From Paracoccaceae bacterium (GTDB lineage: Bacteria; Pseudomonadota; Alphaproteobacteria; Rhodobacterales; Rhodobacteraceae): a stretch of DNA of 19,527 nt. Shown here piece by piece: positions 7,412 to 14,092 of the stretch. The notes under the pieces were generated by a model. The model was not told where the DNA came from and did no database searches. It saw only the letters and a list, made by a program, of their open reading frames with translations. The stretch lies in assembly GCA_020852535.1 (NCBI GenBank), contig JADZAO010000083.1:1-19527 (forward strand), given 5' to 3'. Every line of letters begins with the position of its first letter. The stretch's first letter is position 1. The position numbers and the translations under genes were made by a program.

Positions 7412-8572
7412 CTACATGCAGGACTCAAATAGCGCTCGCGTATTTTTCCGCGTCATCGCAATCGGGTTGCCGCCGCAGCAGGGGTCTTCCAGTGCCATTT
7501 CTGTCAACTCGTCCAGTCGCGATGCTTCGACACCCATCGCGGTCAGATTAGCTGGAATGGCCAGCTTGCTGCGCAAGTTTACCACTGCTTGACGGAATCC
7601 GTTGAACCCGCCCGCAATGCCGATATAGGCTGCGGCTTTTTCTAGCCGCTCTTCAATGGCGGAGCGGTTGAAGTCGAGTACCATTGGCATCACCACTGCG
7701 TTTGTGGTGCCGTGGTGGGTGTTGTAGATTGCACCAATCGGATGACTTAGCGAATGGATCGCGCCCAGACCTTTTTGGAAGGCCACAGCCCCCATCGCAG
7801 CCGCACTCATCATATGGGCACGGGCTTCAAGGTTGGTGGGGTCAGTATATGCGGTGGGTAGGTTCTCAAACACTAGCCGCATGCCTTCCAGCGCGACGCC
7901 TTGGCTCATTGGGTGGTAGAAAGGCGAGCAATAGGCTTCGAGGCAATGTGCTAGCGCGTCCATCCCGGTGCCCGCAGTGATGAACTTTGGCATTCCCACA
8001 GTTAAAGCCGGGTCGCAGATTGTGATCACGGGCATCAGCTTGGGGTGGAAGATGATTTTCTTTTTATGCGTTATTGAATTTGTAAGAACGCCTGCCCGGC
8101 CCGCTTCCGAACCTGTCCCTGCCGTTGTTGGTACGGCGATGATAGGCGCGATTTTCGATACGTCGGCGCGGGTGAACCAGTCGTCGATGTCTTCCAGATC
8201 CCAGACCGATAGGTCCTTTTTCTGATGTGCCATCAGCGCGATCATTTTGCCGAGGTCTAGCGCCGAGCCACCACCAAAGCAAATTACCCCATCATGCCCG
8301 CCGGCGAGGTAAACGGCGATCCCTGCTGCCATATTTTTCTCGTTCGGGTTCGGATCGACCTCTGAGAAGACTGCATGGCCCAGACCCGCGGCAGCCAGAC
8401 CGTTCAGCGCTGCCGCTGTAATCGGTAACGAGGCGAGCGCCTTGTCGGTCACTAGTAGGGGTTTTTTGACACCTGCCGCTGCGCAATGCTCAGCCAGTTC
8501 GGAAATTCGGCCCACGCCGAATTTGATCGTTGTCGGATACGCCCAGTTGCGATTGGGAACGTTGTGGCTCAT
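7412..8572 (-). CDS. Iron-containing (type III) alcohol dehydrogenase
   Basis: Group III dehydrogenases oxidise primary alcohols to aldehydes with NAD(P)+ and a divalent metal. The 386-residue product has the nucleotide-binding FGGGSALDLGK (99-109) and PTTAGTGSE (148-156). The four metal ligands appear with family spacing: Asp205 and His209 in GMDALAHCLEAY, His273 in AIHSLSHPIGA, and His287 in NTHHGTTNAV. The C-terminal DPCCGGNP replaces the common DHCxGGNP. The ATG at 8572 lies one base after the aldehyde dehydrogenase stop (8574-8576), so the two are in one transcript and probably coupled. The pairing of alcohol and aldehyde dehydrogenase after a gamma-glutamyl ligase suggests stepwise oxidation of a hydroxyl group to a carboxylate on a glutamylated amino-alcohol. 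That is inference; family membership is secure. Confidence 0.92.
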   Translation of the reverse strand: MSHNVPNRNWAYPTTIKFGVGRISELAEHCAAAGVKKPLLVTDKALASLPITAAALNGLAAAGLGHAVFSEVDPNPNEKNMAAGIAVYLAGGHDGVICFGGGSALDLGKMIALMAHQKKDLSVWDLEDIDDWFTRADVSKIAPIIAVPTTAGTGSEAGRAGVLTNSITHKKKIIFHPKLMPVITICDPALTVGMPKFITAGTGMDALAHCLEAYCSPFYHPMSQGVALEGMRLVFENLPTAYTDPTNLEARAHMMSAAAMGAVAFQKGLGAIHSLSHPIGAIYNTHHGTTNAVVMPMVLDFNRSAIEERLEKAAAYIGIAGGFNGFRQAVVNLRSKLAIPANLTAMGVEASRLDELTEMALEDPCCGGNPIAMTRKNTRALFESCM

Positions 8573-8573
8573 G

Positions 8574-9953
8574 TCACACCTTTTTCAAATGATAGGATTT
8601 GGGACGGGTTACTGAATGGAACCCGATGTAGGACAGGCTGCCGCCGCGGCCAGTGTCCTTGCACCCTGTCCAGCAGAGCGCAGGGTCGAGGTAGTCGGCG
8701 CGGTTCATGAACACGGTTCCGGTCTCGATTTGCGCTCCGATGGCGGCTGCAGTGTCGTAATCTTTAGTCCAGATGCTTGCGGTCAGGCCATAGGGGCTGT
8801 CGTTCATTAGGGCGATGGCTTCGGCATCGTTTTTGACCTTCATGATTCCGACTACAGGACCGAAGGATTCTTCGGTCATCACCCGCATAGAATGATTAAC
8901 ATTTACAAGGATTTGTGGCGCAAGATAGGCGCCGCCGTTATCAGCAGGGACGTTGGCAGGGTCGACTAGCGGTTTCGCGCCTGCCGCGATGGCCTCGGCA
9001 ACTTGTTCGCGTACCACTGTGGCAAAACGTTTGTTTGCCATCGGGCCGAGCGTTGTAGCTGCGTCAAACGGATTGCCCAGTTTCAGAGCATTCACCCAAG
9101 TTACTGCCTTTTCTACAAAAGTGTCATAAAGGCTTTCGTGTACATATATTCGTTCGATTCCGCAGCAACACTGGCCCGAGTTGAACATCGCTCCGTCCAT
9201 CAGTGTGTCGACCGCCGCGTTGAGGTCGGCATCCGCCCGTACATAGCCTGGGTCCTTGCCACCCAGTTCCAGCCCCAGCGTGGTGAAGGTGCCTGCAGCC
9301 GCTCTCTCCATCGCTGCGCCGCCTGCAACTGATCCGGTAAAGTTGACGAAGCCGAATGCCCGCGCGCCGATTAATGATTCTGTAGTGGAATGGTCCAGTA
9401 CCACGTTCTGGAACACATCTGTAGGTACGCCTGCCGCATGGAAAGCTTCGGCTAGCCGTTCACCTACGAGCAGCGTCTGGCTGGAGGCTTTTAGCACGAC
9501 CGCGTTCCCTGCCATTAGCGCAGGTACCAGCGTGTTGATAGTCGTCAAGTAAGGATAGTTCCATGGGGCCACGATGAACACCACACCTAACGCCTCGCGT
9601 GCGAGGTAACGGCGGAACTTGTCGCTGTCTTCGACGACCTTTGGTGCTAAAGTTTCAGCGGCGATACTTGCCATATATTCGGTACGGGCATTTACCCCAC
9701 CGAATTCGCCGCCAAAGCGTGTTGGTCGGCCCATTTGCCACGCCAGTTCCTCAACTATCACGGTCGACATCTCGTTTAGCTTTGCCACACCAGCCTGCAC
9801 CAGCGCTATGCGCTCGGCCAAGGGGCGTTTTGCCCAATCTTTTTGTGCCGTTTTTGCGCGAGTCACGGCGGCGACAGCAGCATCTTGCGAAAGCGGTGTC
9901 CGTTCGGCATAGACCGAACCATCCACCGGTGAAATTAGTTGTATTGGTTTCAT
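8574..9953 (-). CDS. Aldehyde dehydrogenase (NAD(P)+-dependent, ALDH superfamily)
   Basis: ALDHs oxidise aldehydes to carboxylates. From the ATG at 9953 the product is 459 residues. That start is preferred over 9971 because AAAGG sits 7 bases in front of it and the ALDH N-terminus (ISPVDGSVYAER) follows. Landmarks are VAPWNYPYL (128-136), NFTGSVAGG (204-212) in the Rossmann region, the general base Glu229 in LELGGKDPG, and FNSGQCCCG with the nucleophile at Cys263, the middle of three cysteines. ESFGPVVGIMK and the terminal FHSVTRPKSYH are typical. It sits between a ligase (68-base gap) and the alcohol dehydrogenase (one-base gap), so it likely takes the alcohol dehydrogenase product. The context resembles gamma-glutamyl amine routes in which the aldehyde (as in PuuC) is oxidised while amide-protected. 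Actual substrate unknown. Confidence 0.92.
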   Translation of the reverse strand: MKPIQLISPVDGSVYAERTPLSQDAAVAAVTRAKTAQKDWAKRPLAERIALVQAGVAKLNEMSTVIVEELAWQMGRPTRFGGEFGGVNARTEYMASIAAETLAPKVVEDSDKFRRYLAREALGVVFIVAPWNYPYLTTINTLVPALMAGNAVVLKASSQTLLVGERLAEAFHAAGVPTDVFQNVVLDHSTTESLIGARAFGFVNFTGSVAGGAAMERAAAGTFTTLGLELGGKDPGYVRADADLNAAVDTLMDGAMFNSGQCCCGIERIYVHESLYDTFVEKAVTWVNALKLGNPFDAATTLGPMANKRFATVVREQVAEAIAAGAKPLVDPANVPADNGGAYLAPQILVNVNHSMRVMTEESFGPVVGIMKVKNDAEAIALMNDSPYGLTASIWTKDYDTAAAIGAQIETGTVFMNRADYLDPALCWTGCKDTGRGGSLSYIGFHSVTRPKSYHLKKV

Positions 9954-10021
9954 ATCTTTACCTTTGGGCATCTAACCCCCTTTGTGGTGGGTGCTTTGTT
10001 CCCACCATCTCATGTTCTTTC

Positions 10022-11389
10022 TTATGCCTGTTCTAGCAGGCGTTGTACCTCGAAATCTGTCACCACGCGGTCGGTCTCGGCAATCTCCCATTGGGCGGCA
10101 TGGTGATAATGGTCCACTACATCGTCCCCGAAGGCCGCTCGCAGCATGGCCGAGCTATTGGCCAGTGCCGCTGCTTCGCGCAGGTTCTTGGGGATTTCGC
10201 GGATACCCTTTGCGGCATACATGTCGCCGCGTATCTCGGGTTCAAGATTCATTTTTTTCTCGATACCGTCCAGTCCGGCCGCTAGCAGTGCCGCGCAGCA
10301 CAGATAAGGATTTACGTCGCTCCCTGGAATCCGACATTCGACGCGGATGCCCTTGGTATGCTCGCCGCAAATTCGAAAGCCCGCTGTGCGGTTGTCGGAA
10401 GACCATACTGCCTTGGTCGGCGCGAACATCCCCACGGTAAAGCGCTTGTAGCTGTTGACGTAGGGTGCAAGGAAGAGCGTGATTTCCTGCGCATGAGCCA
10501 GTTGTCCCGCAAGGAACTGCTTCATCACGGCGCTCATGCCGTGGCTGTCAGTTTCGTCGACAAAACAGGGTTTGCCATTCAACGTCCAGAGCGATTGGTG
10601 CACATGGCTTGACGATCCAGCACGGCGGTGATCGTATTTTGCCATGAAGGTCACTGACCGCCCTTTCGACCATGCGATCTCCTTGACTGCGGTCTTGATG
10701 ATCGAATGGTTGTCCGCCGTGTCCAGCGCGTCTGAATATCGGTAATTGATCTCTTCCTGACCCGCATCGGCCTCGCCTTTGGAGTTTTCGACCGGAATGC
10801 CCGCCGCATAAAGCCCGTTGCGTACGGCCCGCATTACCTCTTCCTCTTTGGAGGTCTGGAAAATGTGGTAATCTTCGTTATAGGCACTGACCGGTTTGAG
10901 GTCCTTAAAGCCGTTATCGCGGAACGAATCATAGCTGTTTTCGAAGATGTAGAATTCAAGTTCCGTCGCCATCATTGGCTCGAAACCCATCTTCCGAGCT
11001 CTTGCCACCTGTTTTTTTAGGATCGCACGCGGCGAATGCGGCACCTCTTCACGTGTGTGGTGATCAAGCATATCGCATAGCACAAGTGCGGTCCCCGGTA
11101 GCCATGGCAAGGGACGAAGCGTTGATAGGTCAGGCTTCATAACATAATCGCCATAGCCGGTTTCCCAGCTTGTCGATTTATAACCCTGAACCGTGTTCAT
11201 CTCCATGTCCACCGTTAGCAGGTAGTTGCAGCAATGCGTTTCTTCATGGCCGCCGTTCACAAAAAAGGCGGCGTGGAAGCGCTTGCCCATCAGGCGGCCT
11301 TGCATATCAACACCTGCTACCAGAACCGTGTCAATCTCGCCGCGCGCCACGGCATCTTTTAGCGCGTCCATCGTCATGTTTCCGGGCAT
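10022..11389 (-). CDS. Glutamine-synthetase-family ligase (GlnT/gamma-glutamylamine synthetase-like), copy 2
   Basis: An ATP-dependent glutamate-amine ligase of the GS superfamily, 455 residues. The start at 11389 has GGAGAG about 8 bases upstream. Motifs: ATELEFYIFE (141-150), ENSKGEADAGQEEI (201-214) in the position of the metal and glutamate ligands, SSHVHQSLW (260-268) as the ATP loop, VNSYKRFT, and RVECRIPGSDVNPYL. There is no adenylylation-type C-terminus of housekeeping GlnA. The protein differs strongly from copy 1 (for example a short N-terminus, a Lys/Gly-rich EADAGQEE instead of EYAPGQYE), so the two are not a recent duplication and may take different amines. It is the promoter-proximal gene of an operon with ALDH and Fe-ADH. 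That arrangement is like the proposed ethanolamine route around GlnA4 in Streptomyces. Family firm, substrate inferred. Confidence 0.88.
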   Translation of the reverse strand: MPGNMTMDALKDAVARGEIDTVLVAGVDMQGRLMGKRFHAAFFVNGGHEETHCCNYLLTVDMEMNTVQGYKSTSWETGYGDYVMKPDLSTLRPLPWLPGTALVLCDMLDHHTREEVPHSPRAILKKQVARARKMGFEPMMATELEFYIFENSYDSFRDNGFKDLKPVSAYNEDYHIFQTSKEEEVMRAVRNGLYAAGIPVENSKGEADAGQEEINYRYSDALDTADNHSIIKTAVKEIAWSKGRSVTFMAKYDHRRAGSSSHVHQSLWTLNGKPCFVDETDSHGMSAVMKQFLAGQLAHAQEITLFLAPYVNSYKRFTVGMFAPTKAVWSSDNRTAGFRICGEHTKGIRVECRIPGSDVNPYLCCAALLAAGLDGIEKKMNLEPEIRGDMYAAKGIREIPKNLREAAALANSSAMLRAAFGDDVVDHYHHAAQWEIAETDRVVTDFEVQRLLEQA

Positions 11390-12241
11390 CCGGTCTCTCC
11401 GTCGGGTTATGCCCTTGCCTGTAGAGGCGCGGGGTCATTCGAATGTCTTGCGGGACGAATGGTCCCTTTGGTTAGGTTCCGTCTTGCAGGCTGGACCTTA
11501 ACTCCCTCTAGCGTGCTTACTGGATTTAGGCCACACCCCATGTTAATCAACCACACTCTTTGCGCGACAATATTTGTCTACGCTTACGTGTCTGCGATCA
11601 GGTCGTTGTGGATTTCCAGCATAGTATTGGGTAGGCTCTAGGGTTTGGCTTAAATCCGTAACGTATGGGTTAGCTTATCTACTGCTGAATAGGGCGCCTT
11701 TAACGCTGTATCCAGCTGCTCGGTTATCGACAGATACAGATCACCACAAGGAGTTGAGAAAGGTATTTGAGGCATGTTCGTAGATTAGAATCACGCGTTT
11801 CTGGGCTGCTGCATTTTTGATTATTGGCGCAAAGCGTTGCTCCATTTCTCGCCTGTCATTCCTGTTTGTTCGACGCTAAGGCTTGCCCTGCCTAAGCATA
11901 TTGTTAAGAATTATTCAATGCCTTCCGCGCTGTAATAATGTTTTCTGTATTATAGCAATGGTGATCTCGCTTGTGATGGGCACTGTGTCTTTCTTTGATG
12001 TGGCTTTGCGACTATTGGGTGGCGCAAGGCATCTTGATTGGATAGGCTATAGGAGGTATTTTGTTTGGGCTTTTTGTAGTTTGGTTGACGTGACGGCGGA
12101 TCGATCGTGAAGAGCGTGGGTCTGTGGTGAAAGTGCCGTGTGGTCCGTCGGGCGTCTGATCGACTTTTGGCATACTTGACATAGATGTGTGATTCAAAAG
12201 GCCTCTTGCTAGATGGGTAGGCGGTGGGTTAGGCAGAAGAT
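11390..12241. other. Long gap between the ligase operon and the glycine riboswitch
   Basis: About 850 bases with no gene I can support. A 75-codon plus frame (11883-12110) has a hydrophobic middle (MVISLVMGTVSFF) but no ribosome site and no recognised family. AGGAGGT near 12051 precedes only a ten-codon TTG frame. The left end must hold the promoter of the minus-strand ligase operon, with an operator-like repeat at 11436-11461. The right end must hold the gcv promoter; a TTGACA at 12176-12181 has no matching -10 at normal spacing. Confidence 0.4.
11436..11461. promoter_or_regulatory. Candidate operator: palindrome plus extra half-site upstream of the ligase-ALDH-ADH operon
   Basis: CATTCGAATG (11436-11445) is a perfect 10-base palindrome. 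Its half CGAATG recurs at 11456-11461, which can also pair with CATTCG at 11436-11441. The cluster lies 47-72 bases upstream of the ligase start codon, a normal place for a repressor or activator site. No regulator gene is in the window to link it to. Confidence 0.25.
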
Positions 12242-12425
12242 GTCAGATTCGGGAGAATCCGCTATCGGGGGGAGCCTCGAGATCGGTGCCGAAGGAGCAA
12301 ACGCCCTGGTAAACTCTCAGGCATAAGGGACCGTTTCTGACCAAAGACTCTGGAGAGTGGCTGATAAGGCCCGCCGAAGGGATAACGATCTCAGGCGCCC
12401 GACACGGGTACGGACAGAGGGGGCA
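12242..12425 (+). ncRNA. Tandem glycine riboswitch controlling gcvTHP
   Basis: Two consecutive aptamers bind glycine and control expression of the operon that degrades it. Aptamer 1 (about 12249-12333) has GGGAGAATCC, GCCGAAGGAGCAAAC and CTCTCAGGCATAAGGGACCG. Aptamer 2 (about 12346-12425) has GACTCTGGAGAG, GCCGAAGGGATAAC, CTCAGGCGCC and GGACAGAGGGGG. These are the class-defining conserved blocks in the right order. GTCAGA (12242-12247) can pair with TCTGAC (12336-12341) in the linker, the P0 leader-linker helix that forms a kink-turn. Downstream, 12422-12428 (GGCATCG) pairs with 12454-12460 (CGATGCC), a likely part of the expression platform. gcvT starts about 70 bases after aptamer 2. By analogy glycine turns the operon on. 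Confidence 0.95.
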
Positions 12426-12493
12426 TCGTGGGACAGGGGTTAGCTTGTCTGGTCGATGCCGGTATGTGATCCGGTTTTGGAAGAGGGGATGGC

Positions 12494-13618
12494 ATGGCCG
12501 ATCCAGAGCTGAAACGATTGAGTCTTCATGATCTGCACGTAGCCCTTGGCGGGAAGATGGTTCCCTTTGCCGGATACGAAATGCCTGTTCAGTATCCTGC
12601 GGGTGTAATGAAGGAACACCTTCATACCCGTAGTGCGGCAGGGGTGTTTGATGTGAGCCATATGGGTCAAGTGATCTTGCGGCCTAAGACTGATATGGTA
12701 GCACTTGCCTTGGCCTTTGAGGCGATGATGCCGGTTGATGTGTTGGGCTTGGCTGAGGGGCGGCAGCGCTATGGTCTGTTCACCAATGATACGGGTGGAA
12801 TAATTGACGACCTGATGTTTGCTAACTGCGGTGATCATTTGTTTGTCGTGGTGAACGCGGCCTGCAAGGAGGCCGATGTCGCCCATATGCGCGCTTGTCT
12901 GTCTGATGTAGCGACTGTTGAATATATTGAAAACAGGGTGCTTTTGGCGCTTCAGGGCCCGCAGGCAGGTGAGGTACTGGCGCGGCTGGTGCCTAAAGTC
13001 TTTGCTATGCGCTTTATGGACGTGGCGCGTCCGGTCTGGAACGGGTGCGAGATCTGGGTCTCGCGTTCCGGCTATACCGGCGAAGACGGGTTCGAGATTT
13101 CGCTGCCCGAATCCAGCGCTGAAGCTTTTGCCAAGACGCTGCTGGACCAGCCAGAGGTTATGCCTATTGGTCTTGGCGCACGTGACAGTTTGCGGCTGGA
13201 AGCTGGGCTTTGTCTTTATGGACATGATATTGAAACCATGACAAGTCCCGTGGAAGCATCGCTGAACTGGGCCCTGCAGAAATCGCGCCGCATTGGTGAC
13301 CGTGCCGGGGGCTTTCCTGGTGCCGACCGTATTCTTGCAGAATTTGCGGCTGGGCCGAAACGACTGCGTGTGGGGTTGCGTCCCGAAGGCCGTGCCCCGA
13401 TGCGCGAGGGTACCGAGTTGTTTACTATCGATGGAGATAGAATTGGTATCGTAACCTCGGGCGGTTTTGGTCCATCGGTTGAGGCCCCCGTTGCAATGGG
13501 CTATGTGTTTGCGTCAAGTGCTACTGTCGGGACAGTGTTGCTTGGCGAAGTGCGCGGCAAACGCCTTGCCGTAACTGTCTGTGATTTGCCTTTTTACCCA
13601 ACACGTTACAAGCGCTGA
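12494..13618 (+). CDS. gcvT: Glycine cleavage system T protein (aminomethyltransferase)
   Basis: GcvT transfers the aminomethyl carbon from lipoylated H protein to tetrahydrofolate, releasing ammonia. The 374-residue length is normal. It starts LKRLSLHDLHVALGGKMVPF, contains GYEMPVQYP (27-35), the folate-pocket region NDTGGIIDDLMF (98-109) with the catalytic Asp, RSGYTGEDGFEIS, and the domain 2/3 sequence GGFGPSVEAPVAMGYV. The ATG at 12494 has GAGGGG upstream. It is the first gene behind the glycine riboswitch, nine bases ahead of gcvH. It acts in the cytoplasm with the H, P and L proteins; the L protein (lipoamide dehydrogenase) is not in the window. Confidence 0.96.
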   Translation: MADPELKRLSLHDLHVALGGKMVPFAGYEMPVQYPAGVMKEHLHTRSAAGVFDVSHMGQVILRPKTDMVALALAFEAMMPVDVLGLAEGRQRYGLFTNDTGGIIDDLMFANCGDHLFVVVNAACKEADVAHMRACLSDVATVEYIENRVLLALQGPQAGEVLARLVPKVFAMRFMDVARPVWNGCEIWVSRSGYTGEDGFEISLPESSAEAFAKTLLDQPEVMPIGLGARDSLRLEAGLCLYGHDIETMTSPVEASLNWALQKSRRIGDRAGGFPGADRILAEFAAGPKRLRVGLRPEGRAPMREGTELFTIDGDRIGIVTSGGFGPSVEAPVAMGYVFASSATVGTVLLGEVRGKRLAVTVCDLPFYPTRYKR

Positions 13619-13627
13619 GGACTTGAT

Positions 13628-13987
13628 ATGAAATATACCGAAGATCATGAATGGCTGCGGGTCGATGGCGATTTGGTCGTTGTCGGCATTACTGAACACG
13701 CTGCGACTCAGCTTGGCGATGTTGTGTTCGTCGAACTGCCGGAAACCGAAACTATGGTCGCTTCGGGTGACGAGGTTGTGGTGATTGAGAGCGTCAAGGC
13801 CGCTTCTGACATTTTGGCTCCCGTGGATGGTGAGATCGTCGAGGTGAATTTGAAGCTGCTTGATGCGCCCGGTCTGGTGAACGATGATCCATTGGGAGCT
13901 GCATGGTTCTTCAAGATCAAAGTTGATGATCTGGCTGTGCTGGATCAGTTTATGGACGAAGACCAATATAATGATCTGATCGCTTAA
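13628..13987 (+). CDS. gcvH: Glycine cleavage system H protein (lipoyl carrier)
   Basis: GcvH is the swinging-arm protein that shuttles the methylamine group from GcvP to GcvT and returns electrons to the L protein. The 119-residue product begins MKYTEDHEWLRVDGD and has the lipoylation site in IESVKAASD at Lys57, followed by APVDGEIVEVN and DAPGLVNDDP. All are typical. GAGG lies about 7 bases upstream of the ATG. It follows gcvT after nine bases and is separated from gcvP by 105 bases that hold two hairpins, so expression of gcvH and gcvP could differ. Confidence 0.97.
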   Translation: MKYTEDHEWLRVDGDLVVVGITEHAATQLGDVVFVELPETETMVASGDEVVVIESVKAASDILAPVDGEIVEVNLKLLDAPGLVNDDPLGAAWFFKIKVDDLAVLDQFMDEDQYNDLIA

Positions 13988-14026
13988 TAGGCCGATCGGA
14001 CTTAAATCTCTTGAGGAAGAAATTGG

Positions 14027-14048
14027 CAAAATCCTTCGAAGGATTTTG
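14027..14048. repeat. Perfect 22-base palindrome between gcvH and gcvP
   Basis: CAAAATCCTTC is followed at once by its reverse complement GAAGGATTTTG, with no spacer. As RNA it would form a hairpin with up to 9-10 bp and a tiny loop. It is followed by TGTGGGTG, not a U-tract, so it is not a classical terminator. Short palindromes of this AATCCTTCGAAGGATT type are, from memory, dispersed in roseobacter intergenic DNA. Confidence 0.8.
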
Positions 14049-14051
14049 TGG

Positions 14052-14071
14052 GTGCAGTTTTATGCCTGCAC
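14052..14071 (+). other. Second small hairpin upstream of gcvP
   Basis: GTGCAG (14052-14057) and CTGCAC (14066-14071) form a six-bp stem with an eight-base loop, just downstream of the 22-base palindrome and about 20 bases before the gcvP start codon at 14093. It could influence mRNA processing or gcvP translation; this is speculative. Confidence 0.4.
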
Positions 14072-14092
14072 TGACAAGCAAAGGAGCTGTGC

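Noticed and set aside
12176..12181. Perfect TTGACA upstream of the glycine riboswitch
   Set aside because: No reasonable -10 hexamer stands 15-19 bases downstream, so I did not call a promoter.
12440..13225. 261-codon minus-strand open frame
   Set aside because: It lies antisense to gcvT, whose protein motifs are unmistakable, and its translation has no recognisable domain.
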